Below, one piece after another: positions 18,048 to 27,415 of a DNA stretch of 64,000 bases. The notes under the pieces were generated by a model. That model worked only from the letters and a program-made list of their open reading frames with translations. It was not told the DNA's origin and made no database searches. Numbering within the stretch: position 1 is the stretch's first letter; every line of letters starts with the position of its first letter. The position numbers were made by a program, and so were the translations under genes. The stretch is from Sedimentibacter saalensis (GTDB lineage: Bacteria; Bacillota; Clostridia; Tissierellales; Sedimentibacteraceae), in contig NZ_VLKH01000004.1 of assembly GCF_007830175.1 (NCBI RefSeq), positions 1-64,000 of the forward strand. Reading direction: 5' to 3'.

Positions 18048-19094
18048 TTATAGTTTATTTTTTTCATTTTTGATTTTGCCAATTATAATCTTGGCTTCTT
18101 CCGAAATTAAAAACTCAAATGTTGTTTGCGGAACCAATTGTTTTAATGAATCAAAATCATCTTTTTTTAATAGTTCGCGCACTCTTGAAGCGCTTATGGC
18201 TGCTTCGTCGTTTTTAATTCTTGGAATTTCAACAACTTCTATATCATAATCTTTAAGCAATTCTTTCATTGTAAGATTATATTCATTAGTAACAGGGTCT
18301 GATTTTTCTTCCCCCACATACCTTCTGTTAATGCCCAGAGCAGGCGCTATGAATTCTCCGAAAATTTTTACATCAAGCATGGTATGGATTTTTACAATTG
18401 CATTCTTTTCCTTTAAAAAATATGAAGGAAATGTTGAATTTGAAATTATATAATCTTTGCCTCTGTGTACAAAAACATTTTTCAAGTCCTTGACACCTTC
18501 TTTTATGAGTTTGTACCTTACTTCATTTGGAAAAACTGACCGGTCTTCCCATACAACGAAAATGTGAACAACATCGCTGTTTTTTGAAGCAGTTTCAATA
18601 AGATGCCTATGTCCCAGTGTAAAAGGATTGCAATTCATAACAATGCTTGAAACCACTTTTCCATCATGTTTTTGCAGTTTAAGATTTTCTGCGAAATCCC
18701 TGATTCCTCTCGGGTCGTTTTCAAGCAGGGTAACAAAATCATCAACTGAAGTGATTTCATAAAAGCCTAAATCCAAAAATAATTTTCTATTCTTAGGTTT
18801 TGTAAAAATAAACAAGTGTGTATTGCCCCTGTAATATTGTTCATTTAACAGCAAGGATATAATTTTATTTGAAAATCCTCCGCCTTGATATTCCGGATCA
18901 ATTGCAATGCATTTTAAAACATTTCCTGAAATTGAACCTGTTCCAACAATCCTGTCTTCTTCATACATAGCCAGGGTGTATTCAACATCCCTTTCAAGGA
19001 TTAAATCTTGCTTTTGTAAAAAAACATCAACTTCATTTCTTTCCCTGATACTATTTAAATTTATTGTTCTGATTTCAACATTTTGTCCAAACAT
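18048..19094 (-). CDS. citC: [Citrate (pro-3S)-lyase] ligase
   Basis: A 348-residue ligase that acetylates the CitD prosthetic group using acetate and ATP. The first 140 residues form a GNAT-like domain (CIAIDPEYQGGGFSNKII). The rest is a nucleotidyltransferase-like domain with the HxGH-type motif NPFTLGHRHL and the later ISASRVREL. GGGAG precedes the ATG. It is the first cit gene, 79 bp after abrB, and two TATAAT-like boxes in that gap could be an internal promoter. Confidence 0.95.
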   Translation of the reverse strand: MFGQNVEIRTINLNSIRERNEVDVFLQKQDLILERDVEYTLAMYEEDRIVGTGSISGNVLKCIAIDPEYQGGGFSNKIISLLLNEQYYRGNTHLFIFTKPKNRKLFLDLGFYEITSVDDFVTLLENDPRGIRDFAENLKLQKHDGKVVSSIVMNCNPFTLGHRHLIETASKNSDVVHIFVVWEDRSVFPNEVRYKLIKEGVKDLKNVFVHRGKDYIISNSTFPSYFLKEKNAIVKIHTMLDVKIFGEFIAPALGINRRYVGEEKSDPVTNEYNLTMKELLKDYDIEVVEIPRIKNDEAAISASRVRELLKKDDFDSLKQLVPQTTFEFLISEEAKIIIGKIKNEKNKL

Positions 19095-19173
19095 TTTTTA
19101 AACTCCCGGCTGTTCATTATAATACATACTAAATCCTTCAATCATTCGTAGATTATATGGTCTTTTTAATATA

Positions 19174-20217
19174 TCAGGATGCTATCATTGCTATAGCTCT
19201 CATTATCTGAGGAAACAATGATACCGCTGTTATCATTCTAATTATCTGCAGCACTATAACATCAGAACTTTCTATACCGATTTCTGCTGAAATCAATGCC
19301 ATATCTGATGCACCGGCCGGTGTAGCGGCCAGCATTGCCTCATCCAAAGGCAACCTGTATTTTTTGTTTAAAATGTTTCCAATTACAAAACATGCTGTAA
19401 AGTATCCCACTAGCAAAATTATTGACGGCACTATGAGAAACCTCATTTCAGCAGCATCACTCAACGTAAAACTGCTTCCTATGTAGCATCCTGCCAAAAG
19501 CTGAGCAAATTTTCTCATGGATCTTGGCATGCATGCCTTATTGGTTGAAAGTTTCAAGACGATAACACTGATCATTGAAAAAACCAGTGAAGCTGAAGGT
19601 ATGCCTGATAATTTTCCAATTATTCCAAAGACAGCTGCTACAGCCAACGTCAATAACATGCAGTTTAAGTTGTAGAAACTGCTTGAAGTCCTTTTGTAAA
19701 CATCTTTATTTATGCTGTTTTCAAAATATTTCATCTTAGATATTTTGGCTATCATAGACGGAAATACACCAAGACCAAAAACCAGCCTTACAAATTGCAG
19801 TAATGCCACTTTTGAAGAATCTGCACCCATTTCTTCACTGATAATAGGAATATCACTTATTCCTCCAGGTATGGCACTCATCAGTGAAGTCATTAAATCC
19901 AAATGGCTAAAGTAATAAATCATAAAACCTGAAACAATGTTTAACACCAGCATTCCGGCTATAAGTGTAATTGCCGGTTTGTAAATTGTTTTAAGCCTTT
20001 TAAGATCACACTTTTCCAGCCCCACTCCAATGAAAGCTCCTGCAATGATTTGAGCAGCAAGTCTGCCTGCATAAGGCATATATGCCATATTGGTGGCAAT
20101 ATTCAATAAAGCAGCTCCTGCGATGCTTCCAATCATCATCCCCCCTGGAATTTTAACCTTCAAAAATATACGTCCCGTCAAATATCCAGCTAACATTGTC
20201 CATATAAAATTCAGCAT
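19174..20217 (-). CDS. AbrB-family membrane protein (duplicated domain)
   Basis: A 347-residue multi-pass membrane protein made of two homologous halves. Each half opens with a KIPGGMMIGSIAG- or RKFAQLLAGCYIGS-like segment and carries an IPGGISDIP- or TPAGASDMAL-type motif. This is the AbrB duplication family, often found with tripartite tricarboxylate transporters. AGGTGG precedes the ATG at 20217. It lies between tctA and the cit genes; a transport-related role is likely but unproven. Confidence 0.75.
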   Translation of the reverse strand: MLNFIWTMLAGYLTGRIFLKVKIPGGMMIGSIAGAALLNIATNMAYMPYAGRLAAQIIAGAFIGVGLEKCDLKRLKTIYKPAITLIAGMLVLNIVSGFMIYYFSHLDLMTSLMSAIPGGISDIPIISEEMGADSSKVALLQFVRLVFGLGVFPSMIAKISKMKYFENSINKDVYKRTSSSFYNLNCMLLTLAVAAVFGIIGKLSGIPSASLVFSMISVIVLKLSTNKACMPRSMRKFAQLLAGCYIGSSFTLSDAAEMRFLIVPSIILLVGYFTACFVIGNILNKKYRLPLDEAMLAATPAGASDMALISAEIGIESSDVIVLQIIRMITAVSLFPQIMRAIAMIAS

Positions 20218-20263
20218 TGCTTCCACCTTTTGCAAATTTCTGCGTTAATTTAGGCATATTGAT

Positions 20264-20303
20264 ATAAACCCTTATTTGCTTTTACGCAAATAAGGATTTA
20301 TTT
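20264..20303 (-). terminator. Terminator between tctA and abrB
   Basis: A 16-bp stem with one mismatch (20264-20279 with 20286-20301) built on GCAAATAAGG, with a 6-base loop and only a weak T tail. It may act as a partial terminator that lowers abrB-cit expression relative to tct. Confidence 0.65.
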
Positions 20304-20312
20304 TAATTATAT

Positions 20313-21812
20313 TTAGTTGGCAGTTTTGCGATTTTTCATTATCATAGGTTTAACAATTGGCCATAACAATGAAATAGCACTTACAACCATCAAAGTAGCT
20401 GTAATAGGTTTAGAGAATACAGCTGCTATATTTCCCTGTTCGATCATGATTGCTCTTCTAAGGTTTGATTCAACCATTGTTCCAAGAACAAGACCAAGGA
20501 TCAAAGCAGCATTGTTGAAACCGAATTCAGCAAATGCATATCCGATAATACCTGCAATAACCATAAGAACAACATTTCCTGTAGTGTTCTGCAGAGCATA
20601 GCTTCCTATAACAGCAAGCATGATTATCAATGTTCCAAGTATGCTGTAAGGAATTCCCAGTATCTTACCAAATACTTTCGCAACGGCAAATGATACGAAA
20701 ACCATTATTATGTTTGTAATTATCATTGATACAAACACGCTGCCCATGTATTGTGGCTGATTTTGAAGAAGAAGCGGTCCCATCTGTACACCCTTCATTA
20801 CAAGAGCAGACATCATGATGGCAGCAGCATTTCCTCCAGGTATACCAAGAGACAATAGCGGTACCATAGAACCTCCTGTAGCTGCGTTGTTGGCAGTTTC
20901 AGAAGCTGCAATACCTCTTATTTCACCCTTTCCAAATGTTTCAGGATGTTTAGATATTTTTACTTCAGAAGTGTAGCATAAGAAAGAAGCTATAGTTGCT
21001 CCGGCTCCAGGAAGAATACCTACTATTGTTCCAATGATTCCGGTTCTTGCAATTGTTCCTTTAATATCCCACAATTCCTTAAGAGAAACTATTTTATCAT
21101 TTTTCTTGTCTGACTTAGATTCATCAAGATTTTCAATCTTGCTTCTGCTTCTTGTTTCCTTAAGAATCTGAGTGATTGCAAACATACCTATCATTACAGG
21201 TATCATTTCAATTCCTGACAATAATGTTGAATTTCCCCATGTGAATCTTGCGAAACCATCTATAGGATCCATTCCCACAGTAGCCAGCCACAGACCCAGA
21301 AGTCCGGAAATCAAAGTTTTTAAAACATTTCCTTCATCAAGTGCAGTAAGTACTGACAATCCCATGAATGAAATTGCAAACAATTCAGAAGGACCAAACT
21401 TAAGTGCAGCCTTTGAAAGCTGAGGGCTTATCATAAACATTGCAATTGCAGCAAATATACCACCTATAGCTGAAGTTATCAAAGCAATACTAAGTGCTCT
21501 CATCGGTTGTCCGCTTTGAGCCATTGGGTGACCGTCAAATGTTGTCGGTGCACTTGAAGGTGTACCTGGTATTTTAAACAAAATTGCTGTTATACCGCCT
21601 CCGGTAATGGCAGCACAATATACTGCAACAAGAAATGCTATTGAAGTAACAGGGTCAAGTCCATAAGTGAATGTTAAACCTAATACTACAGCCATTGAAG
21701 CACTTACTCCAGGCAATGCGCCGAAAATAACCCCGATTACTGTACCAAAGAATATAAGAAGAAGTGTTTGTGGAACAAAGACTACTCCAATTCCTAATTT
21801 AATTAATTCCAT
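20313..21812 (-). CDS. tctA: Tripartite tricarboxylate transporter, large permease
   Basis: A 499-residue TctA permease with about 12 membrane segments. Visible family motifs are GALPGVSASMAVVLGLTFTYGL, GGGITAILFKIPGTPSS and IPGGNAAAIM. With TctB and TctC it imports a tricarboxylate such as citrate using an ion gradient. AGGAGG precedes the ATG. It lies 8 bp after tctB. Confidence 0.95.
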   Translation of the reverse strand: MELIKLGIGVVFVPQTLLLIFFGTVIGVIFGALPGVSASMAVVLGLTFTYGLDPVTSIAFLVAVYCAAITGGGITAILFKIPGTPSSAPTTFDGHPMAQSGQPMRALSIALITSAIGGIFAAIAMFMISPQLSKAALKFGPSELFAISFMGLSVLTALDEGNVLKTLISGLLGLWLATVGMDPIDGFARFTWGNSTLLSGIEMIPVMIGMFAITQILKETRSRSKIENLDESKSDKKNDKIVSLKELWDIKGTIARTGIIGTIVGILPGAGATIASFLCYTSEVKISKHPETFGKGEIRGIAASETANNAATGGSMVPLLSLGIPGGNAAAIMMSALVMKGVQMGPLLLQNQPQYMGSVFVSMIITNIIMVFVSFAVAKVFGKILGIPYSILGTLIIMLAVIGSYALQNTTGNVVLMVIAGIIGYAFAEFGFNNAALILGLVLGTMVESNLRRAIMIEQGNIAAVFSKPITATLMVVSAISLLWPIVKPMIMKNRKTAN

Positions 21813-21820
21813 TTTAATCC

Positions 21821-22321
21821 TCCTTAAATATACGATTCAATGAACAATGCAAATGTTCTGAATATGCCTGTTCCTCTTGGAAGCATGATGCCAAGCAGCA
21901 CGTCGAAAATCAAGTATAAAAGCACAACACATCCAAAAGCTGAAATCAAAAGTGTCTTGATTTTCTTCTCTCCAAGCAGACGTGAATAGAACAAGAACAT
22001 AATAAAAGAACTTGTAAGGAAACCAACTGTATCAAGTACAGATGCATATACCAGCATTATGATGCTGCCTATGAACATTTTATTTGTAACAAATTTTTTA
22101 ATATCGAAATTAAATTTAAAGCTGATGTTTCCGCTGTTGCTTCTTGCGATCTTAATAGCATTAGCAATCAAACTTATAATTAAAAGAACCAATAATATTT
22201 TTGACCACTCAGCTCCTCCCAATGTATTGGGTAACGCAGCAGGTACAGTTGAACCCACGAAAAAGAAACAATAAATGAAAAATACCGCTAAACCCAAGTT
22301 AAACAATAATTCCAAAGCCAT
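21821..22321 (-). CDS. tctB: Tripartite tricarboxylate transporter, small membrane subunit
   Basis: A TctB-family protein of about 165 residues with four predicted membrane helices. The ATG at 22321 (MALELLFNLG) has AAAGGAG 11 bases upstream; the GTG four codons earlier directly abuts that site and is less likely. The stop codon lies just upstream of the tctA ribosome-binding site. Sequence conservation in this family is low, so position supports the call. Confidence 0.85.
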
Positions 22322-22387
22322 ACTGTTTTTCACTCCTTTATTTTTTTAAAATATTACAATTTTTTATTACTATACTATTTGAAAAAT

Positions 22388-22432
22388 ATAACCTTCTTTG
22401 AACTTTTTGTCTGAATATTCCAAGAAGGTTAT
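22388..22432 (-). promoter_or_regulatory. Intercistronic hairpin between tctC and tctB
   Basis: A perfect 11-bp stem (ATAACCTTCTT / AAGAAGGTTAT) has a 23-base loop and is followed by ATTTTTC on the minus strand. It probably stabilises the tctC message or ends most transcripts so that the binding protein exceeds the permeases. Confidence 0.65.
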
Positions 22433-22450
22433 ATGCATACTATTTAATTT

Positions 22451-23443
22451 CTATTTTCCTCTGAGGGCTTTCATAGTTTCATAGTATTCCATCCAGATTG
22501 TTTTGAATTCTTCCTGAGTAGCAAAACCTGGTCTGTCATTAAGTCCTACAGTTTCTTTCCAGTCAGTCCATTCTTTCATTTCATTAACTTTTACTGCTGC
22601 TGCTTCTAATGCATCAATAGCTTCTTGTGGAGTTCCTTTTGCTGCAACGATTCCTCTCCAAGGTCCGATGTATGCTTCATATCCAAGTTCACCAGTACAT
22701 TGTACGTCTGGAAGGTTTGTTGCTCTTTCTTCAGCAAGCAATACGATGGCTTTCATGTCACCTGATTCAAGGTAAGCATTTCCGTCAAATGGGCTTGTTA
22801 AAACCATGTCTGTGTGTCCACCCATTATTGCTGCATTTGCTTCAGCTCCACTTGCATATGGAATGAACTGAACTTCAATTCCTGCTGCATCAAAAAGTTG
22901 TTTAGCAGCTGCGCCGTCAATACCGTTAATTGACATCATACCAAGTGTAGGTTTCTTGTCTGGGTTAGCTTTTGCATATGCTATCAATTCTTCTAAATTG
23001 TTGTATGGAACGTGTTTTCCTGCCAATACTATGTTAGAGTCCTGTACAAGTCTTACTACAGGCATTGTGTCATTCAATATATCAAATGATGCTGTTCCGT
23101 CTACAGCAGCTATTACGTGTGAAGGTGTATACATTGCAAATGTATATCCGTCTGCTGGCTGATTAACAAAGAATTCAGCACCCTGAACTCCGCCGGCACC
23201 TGCAACGTTGTTAATGTTGATAGTTGTTCCAAGTTCTTTTTCCATCAATGGAGCCCATGCTCTGATAGTTGTATCAGTACCGCTTCCAGGTCCGAAAGGT
23301 ATTACAATTTCAATAGGTCTTTCGAATTTCCATGCTCCTGAAGCTCCGTCAGCTGGTGCTGGAGTTGCTTCTTTCTTGCTGCATCCCATGATAGAAAGGG
23401 ATAAAACTAGTGCCATTGTAGCTAATAAAAATCTTTTTTTCAT
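22451..23443 (-). CDS. tctC: Tripartite tricarboxylate transporter solute-binding lipoprotein
   Basis: A 330-residue TctC/Bug-family binding protein. Residues 1-22 form a lipoprotein signal ending LSIMGCSKK, with C21 as the lipidated cysteine. The mature part shows the family motifs IVIPFGPGSGTDTTIRAWAPL, NINNVAGAGGVQGA and KPTLGMMSINGIDGAAAKQL. AGGAG precedes the ATG. It captures the tricarboxylate outside the membrane and delivers it to TctAB. Confidence 0.95.
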   Translation of the reverse strand: MKKRFLLATMALVLSLSIMGCSKKEATPAPADGASGAWKFERPIEIVIPFGPGSGTDTTIRAWAPLMEKELGTTININNVAGAGGVQGAEFFVNQPADGYTFAMYTPSHVIAAVDGTASFDILNDTMPVVRLVQDSNIVLAGKHVPYNNLEELIAYAKANPDKKPTLGMMSINGIDGAAAKQLFDAAGIEVQFIPYASGAEANAAIMGGHTDMVLTSPFDGNAYLESGDMKAIVLLAEERATNLPDVQCTGELGYEAYIGPWRGIVAAKGTPQEAIDALEAAAVKVNEMKEWTDWKETVGLNDRPGFATQEEFKTIWMEYYETMKALRGK

Positions 23444-23445
23444 TT

Positions 23446-24720
23446 TTATTCTCCTTTTAAAGTTGTAGGAATTATATTTACTGCATTGGGCAATACCAGA
23501 ATTTTATTCGGTATTTTTTTCTTAAATGCTTCTTCTAAAGCTTGCTCAAGATTTGGAGCCCATCCCAACATCATTTCGTCAAGCTCGTCTTTGTTCAAGT
23601 ATTCAGAAACAATAATTACTTTTCCTTTAATCATTGCCCTGGCATACATAAACGCTTTGTTGCTGCCCACATCATAACCTTCAGCTTTAAATCTTTCAAC
23701 TACTTCCTGAGGGTTAGCTGCGGCAGATAACCATTCCTTAAGTACTCCTTCCCCATACCCGTCTCTGCACTCTGCAGATATGATAAAAGTACAATCAGGA
23801 TTTCCAAGCATTTCTGCCACTGATAATGCTTTCTGTGACTGATAAAGATTTCTGTCTCTGGGATATCCCCCGGGACTGGCAATTACAATATCAGCCTTTT
23901 CTGAAATAATCACCTCACTGGCGTCCTTGCATATATCAACTCCTTGTTTGTGTGCTTCAATCAGATTTCCTGCTACAAAAGCTATGTTTTGTTTATGTGG
24001 GTTTTGAACTGCATTAACCATAAACTTTACATTAGCTTTTAAAGCAACATCCAAAGCAACTTCATGGAATGGATTACCATATATATTTCCCATGGCCGGT
24101 TCATAAGGCCTTATAGGTAAAGAGTGGTGGATTTTAAGTGTATTAAATCCAGCCAGACCAGGTACTATGCTCTTTCTTCCTCCGCTGAATCCAGCTGAAT
24201 GATGAGGAGCTATAAGTCCTGTTACTATACAAAATGTGCATTCAGTCAAAGCCTTGTTCACATAAATTGGAACATTGTACAATGATTCTCCAAGATATTT
24301 TAAGCTGTCTTCATCCTTGCACTCATGTATTAAAACTTCATATTTATCTATTATATTTTCACCTAATATATTGACCAGTTCTTCCCTTGTGGGCTTTCTG
24401 TGGCTGCCGGTTGCAATGATAAACTTTATTTGTTTATTATCATCAACTTTAGATGCTATTCTTTCTATTATTTCATTAACTATTATTTTATTTGGTCCCG
24501 GTCTTGTGTGGTCATTGACAACAATAAGAATATTGTCATCATTTTTTACCATGTCTTCAAGTTTTGACGAACCAATAGGATTATCCATTGCTTTTTTTAA
24601 AAGACTCTCTTCACAATCTATATTGTCATTGCCTGCCAAGTCAATGTTTTCCACTATTATACTTTCATTAACTTCCGCTTGCTGAAAACTATTGCCGTAG
24701 GGTACTACGATTTTTTTCAA
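23446..24720 (-). CDS. LarA-family nickel-pincer racemase/epimerase
   Basis: A 424-residue LarA homologue. It has the HTRP motif (71-74) and the catalytic-site residues H107 (ATGSHRKPT), H173/H174 and K183 (APHHSAGFSGGRKS), and H199. These align within one position of the known lactate racemase residues, including the lysine that carries the nickel-pincer cofactor. Start is TTG with AGGAGG, overlapping the prpD stop by 4 bp. No larB/C/E genes are nearby. In this operon a tricarboxylic or other 2-hydroxy acid is a likelier substrate than lactate. Confidence 0.85.
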   Translation of the reverse strand: MKKIVVPYGNSFQQAEVNESIIVENIDLAGNDNIDCEESLLKKAMDNPIGSSKLEDMVKNDDNILIVVNDHTRPGPNKIIVNEIIERIASKVDDNKQIKFIIATGSHRKPTREELVNILGENIIDKYEVLIHECKDEDSLKYLGESLYNVPIYVNKALTECTFCIVTGLIAPHHSAGFSGGRKSIVPGLAGFNTLKIHHSLPIRPYEPAMGNIYGNPFHEVALDVALKANVKFMVNAVQNPHKQNIAFVAGNLIEAHKQGVDICKDASEVIISEKADIVIASPGGYPRDRNLYQSQKALSVAEMLGNPDCTFIISAECRDGYGEGVLKEWLSAAANPQEVVERFKAEGYDVGSNKAFMYARAMIKGKVIIVSEYLNKDELDEMMLGWAPNLEQALEEAFKKKIPNKILVLPNAVNIIPTTLKGE

Positions 24721-26096
24721 TTTTCTGCCTCCTGTTTCATGAAAGATTCCATGAACATGTCGGAATACTTTTCAATGTTAAGTATTTTTTCAATAACACT
24801 ATCCTCATATGCTACTTTCAAGAGAGGAATTGCTTTGTTTTTTATGTCATTTTTAGAAACAGGATTGTATACGCTGCCTGATGCATCTTTGACTTCAATT
24901 TCATATACATTTTTGTCCTTCATGACTATTTTGGCTTTGCAGCCCCAATGCATTGGATACCTCTTTGTAAATTCATCGTCAGAATAAACAGTAACTTTTT
25001 TTAGCAATGAATGTACGTATTCATTGTTTATAGATTCAGCCGTAAAATGTTCCAAAGATACATTTCCGTTTATCATGGCAGTTGCAAATGTGTAAGGTGT
25101 TGAGAATTTTGCTTCTGTTGAAGTTCCTGGGTTTTTGCTTCCTTCTGTGAGTCCGCATTGTTTATACCCAACAAGATAAGTGCCTATTTGCACTTCTTCA
25201 ATATCATCAACATCTATGATGTATAATTTTTTTAATTGTATTGCTGAATCAATTGCACAATGTGTGCTCCTGCAGCACGGATATGGCTTGTTGTCAACAT
25301 TTTTTATTTCAAATACGACACCAAGGTCCTTTGTTACTTTTGCCATATCATATTCATCAGACATGGCTTTAAACAGGTTTCCATCATTTGCACTAAGTAT
25401 GCTTACCGGTCCTGTCATTCCTGCTTTAGCCAGCATTGCAGCTTCAATTCCGCTTGAAGCAGCTCTTGCAGGATGCAAAATCTTTGAACTTGCACTGTCC
25501 TCAAGAAACGCCCACAATCCGAATGATTGGGTACCAGCCATTCCTAAAGCATGTGTTGTTTCTTTAACATTTAACTTTAAAAGCTTTGCTGCAGCAGCTG
25601 CAGCTCCAAAAGTTCCTGCTGTGGAAGTGACGTGCCATCCTTTGTTGCGGTGGCTTGATACTCCAAAACCCATTCCTATTCTTGACATTACTTCATAGCC
25701 GCATATTACTGCTTCCAGGAATTCCTTTGGCGAAGACTTTAAATATTGAGCAAGGCATATTGCCGTAGGAACCACAACAGTTCCAATGTGCGTCTTTGAA
25801 TTTGTGTGGACATCATCAAGCTCCAGTTTATGTCCCATCATTGCATTTATAAATGCAGCTTGTACAACCGGAAGTTTTATGTTATGTCCCCAAACGTAAA
25901 TACCGTTTTCATTTTCAGAATTATAAAACTCTTTATATTTTTTGATTATATCAACTATCAATTTATCCTTTGAAGCGCCCACTGCTGCAGAAAATGAGTC
26001 CAATACGCATATTTTCGCCGTTTCTACAACATCACAATGAGTTTTTTCCAAGTCGAAGTTGAAAATAAAATCTGAAAGCTGTTCTAACTCATTCAT
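24717..26096 (-). CDS. MmgE/PrpD-family protein
   Basis: A 459-residue member of the MmgE/PrpD family, which includes 2-methylcitrate dehydratase, cis-aconitate decarboxylase and iminodisuccinate epimerase. Typical segments are DSFSAAVGA, GHKLELDDVHTNSKTHIGTVVVPTAI, GYEVMSRIGMG and GWHVTSTAGTFGAAAAAAKLL. The start at 26096 is chosen for the family N-terminus (NELEQLSDFIFNF); the ribosome-binding site (GGATGTGA) is weak. It is first in the operon that continues to the cit genes and follows the operator-promoter at 26158-26208. Confidence 0.85.
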   Translation of the reverse strand: MNELEQLSDFIFNFDLEKTHCDVVETAKICVLDSFSAAVGASKDKLIVDIIKKYKEFYNSENENGIYVWGHNIKLPVVQAAFINAMMGHKLELDDVHTNSKTHIGTVVVPTAICLAQYLKSSPKEFLEAVICGYEVMSRIGMGFGVSSHRNKGWHVTSTAGTFGAAAAAAKLLKLNVKETTHALGMAGTQSFGLWAFLEDSASSKILHPARAASSGIEAAMLAKAGMTGPVSILSANDGNLFKAMSDEYDMAKVTKDLGVVFEIKNVDNKPYPCCRSTHCAIDSAIQLKKLYIIDVDDIEEVQIGTYLVGYKQCGLTEGSKNPGTSTEAKFSTPYTFATAMINGNVSLEHFTAESINNEYVHSLLKKVTVYSDDEFTKRYPMHWGCKAKIVMKDKNVYEIEVKDASGSVYNPVSKNDIKNKAIPLLKVAYEDSVIEKILNIEKYSDMFMESFMKQEAEN

Positions 26097-26157
26097 ACAT
26101 TCACATCCAATTATGAATTTTTCGTTAACTGTACTGTGTTCACCAACATAAAAATAA

Positions 26158-26180
26158 TTGTATACAATCTTTGTATACAA
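26158..26180. promoter_or_regulatory. Tandem TTGTATACAA operators
   Basis: Two perfect 10-bp palindromes lie at 26158-26167 and 26171-26180, with centres 13 bp apart. The pattern suits a GntR/FCD-type dimer. They overlap the predicted transcription start of the prpD operon, a repressor position. Confidence 0.75.
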
Positions 26181-26208
26181 TTATATGTTAATAGTTTTAT
26201 TTAAGCAA
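26180..26208 (-). promoter_or_regulatory. Sigma-A promoter of the prpD-larA-tct-cit operon
   Basis: On the minus strand: TTGCTT, a 17-bp spacer, TATAAT. The paired operators begin at the -10 box. Confidence 0.8.
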
Positions 26209-26229
26209 ATATATTTATGTTATACCTAG

Positions 26230-26246
26230 TATAGGCAATGCCTATA
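26230..26246. promoter_or_regulatory. LysR-type T-N11-A palindrome upstream of the prpD promoter
   Basis: TATAGGCAATGCCTATA is a perfect palindrome with a 3-base centre and shares ATAGG-N5-CCTAT with 28366-28380. It overlaps the prpF stop codon and lies just upstream of the prpD -35 box, an activator position. Confidence 0.65.
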
Positions 26247-27387
26247 CCTCTAGTTTGGAATATGGAATATAAACGTTTCCATCCATTATTTTACGTGCAG
26301 TTCTGTAAATTCCTTCTTTAATTATTTTACCGTCTTCCATGTGGATTGTTACTTCCATGGGTCCATAGGGCTGACCTATGATTAATGTTTCTGATATTTT
26401 ATCACCAACTATTTCATTAACTATTGTTCCTTTAATTTTTGATGCAGCCCCTGTTGCAACGGCAGCAGTAACAGCAAAAGTTTTATGCATTTTCTGAAGA
26501 GCTGCCATCCTTGCAAGAAGATCAGTTTCTTCGGCTTTAACCAATGCTCCTTCTGAATTAATATAATCCTTAGGTTCAGAAACAATGCAGATTTTGGGAT
26601 ACGCGGGACTTTTAGAAAGAGCATCTTTTCTGTCAGAAACTATTCCTGAAAGTTCAGCACATATGCTTCTTATTTCTTCTAGGGTATTTAATATTCCGGG
26701 TGCAGATTCGATTTCTGCAGGAAGCTCTGTTCCATTCATTCCCAAATCTTCAGCTTTCACAAATATAACAGGATTTCCTGAATCAACCATTGAAACCGTA
26801 AATATTTTATTTTCTCCTAAACTTATGGTGTCCTTTGTATTTCCTGTAGGCAGCAATTTTTTTGTTACTGAGCCGGACGGATCAAAAAATTCAACCTTAA
26901 GCTTTGCGCCTGTGCCGGGAACTCCCGGTATGCTGTAATCTCCTTCCGACAACACACGTCCATCTTTCACCGGATATGTGACATGTATTATCTTGTTGCT
27001 GTTTGTATTGTAAATTCGAACATTCGTAAGAGGTTCAACAGCCTTTAACAAATTGTTCTGAACTGCAAATATTCCAACTGCTGAAATCATGTTTCCGCAG
27101 TTTCCTTTCCAGTCAATCATGGCTTTGTCTATACTTACCTGACCATATGTATAGTCAACATCCGCATCATCTCTTTGCGAAGGTCCTACGATACATACTT
27201 TGCTTGTAAGTGAATTTGCACCTCCCAAGCCGTCTATTTGCCTTGCATCAGGGCTTCCAAAAGCAGCAAGCAAAATTTTATCCCTTAATTCTCCATGAGG
27301 CGGCAGTGAATTTTCCAGAAAAAAAACACCTTTGCTTGAGCCTCCTCTTATTATTGAACACGAAACATCTATTGATTCTCTAAACAT
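26242..27387 (-). CDS. PrpF-family isomerase/tautomerase
   Basis: A 381-residue protein of the PrpF family (aconitate/methylaconitate isomerase, oxalomesaconate tautomerase). It opens CSIIRGGSSKGVFF and carries QIDGLGGANSLTSKVCIV and the catalytic-cysteine motif GNCGNMISAVG, all typical. In this locus it would isomerise an aconitate-like double bond, for example trans- to cis-aconitate. GGGAGG precedes the ATG. It follows lysR by 28 bp and is probably co-transcribed with it. Confidence 0.9.
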   Translation of the reverse strand: MFRESIDVSCSIIRGGSSKGVFFLENSLPPHGELRDKILLAAFGSPDARQIDGLGGANSLTSKVCIVGPSQRDDADVDYTYGQVSIDKAMIDWKGNCGNMISAVGIFAVQNNLLKAVEPLTNVRIYNTNSNKIIHVTYPVKDGRVLSEGDYSIPGVPGTGAKLKVEFFDPSGSVTKKLLPTGNTKDTISLGENKIFTVSMVDSGNPVIFVKAEDLGMNGTELPAEIESAPGILNTLEEIRSICAELSGIVSDRKDALSKSPAYPKICIVSEPKDYINSEGALVKAEETDLLARMAALQKMHKTFAVTAAVATGAASKIKGTIVNEIVGDKISETLIIGQPYGPMEVTIHMEDGKIIKEGIYRTARKIMDGNVYIPYSKLEV

Positions 27388-27415
27388 ATTATCCTCCCTA
27401 TCTTATGAATTTAAT

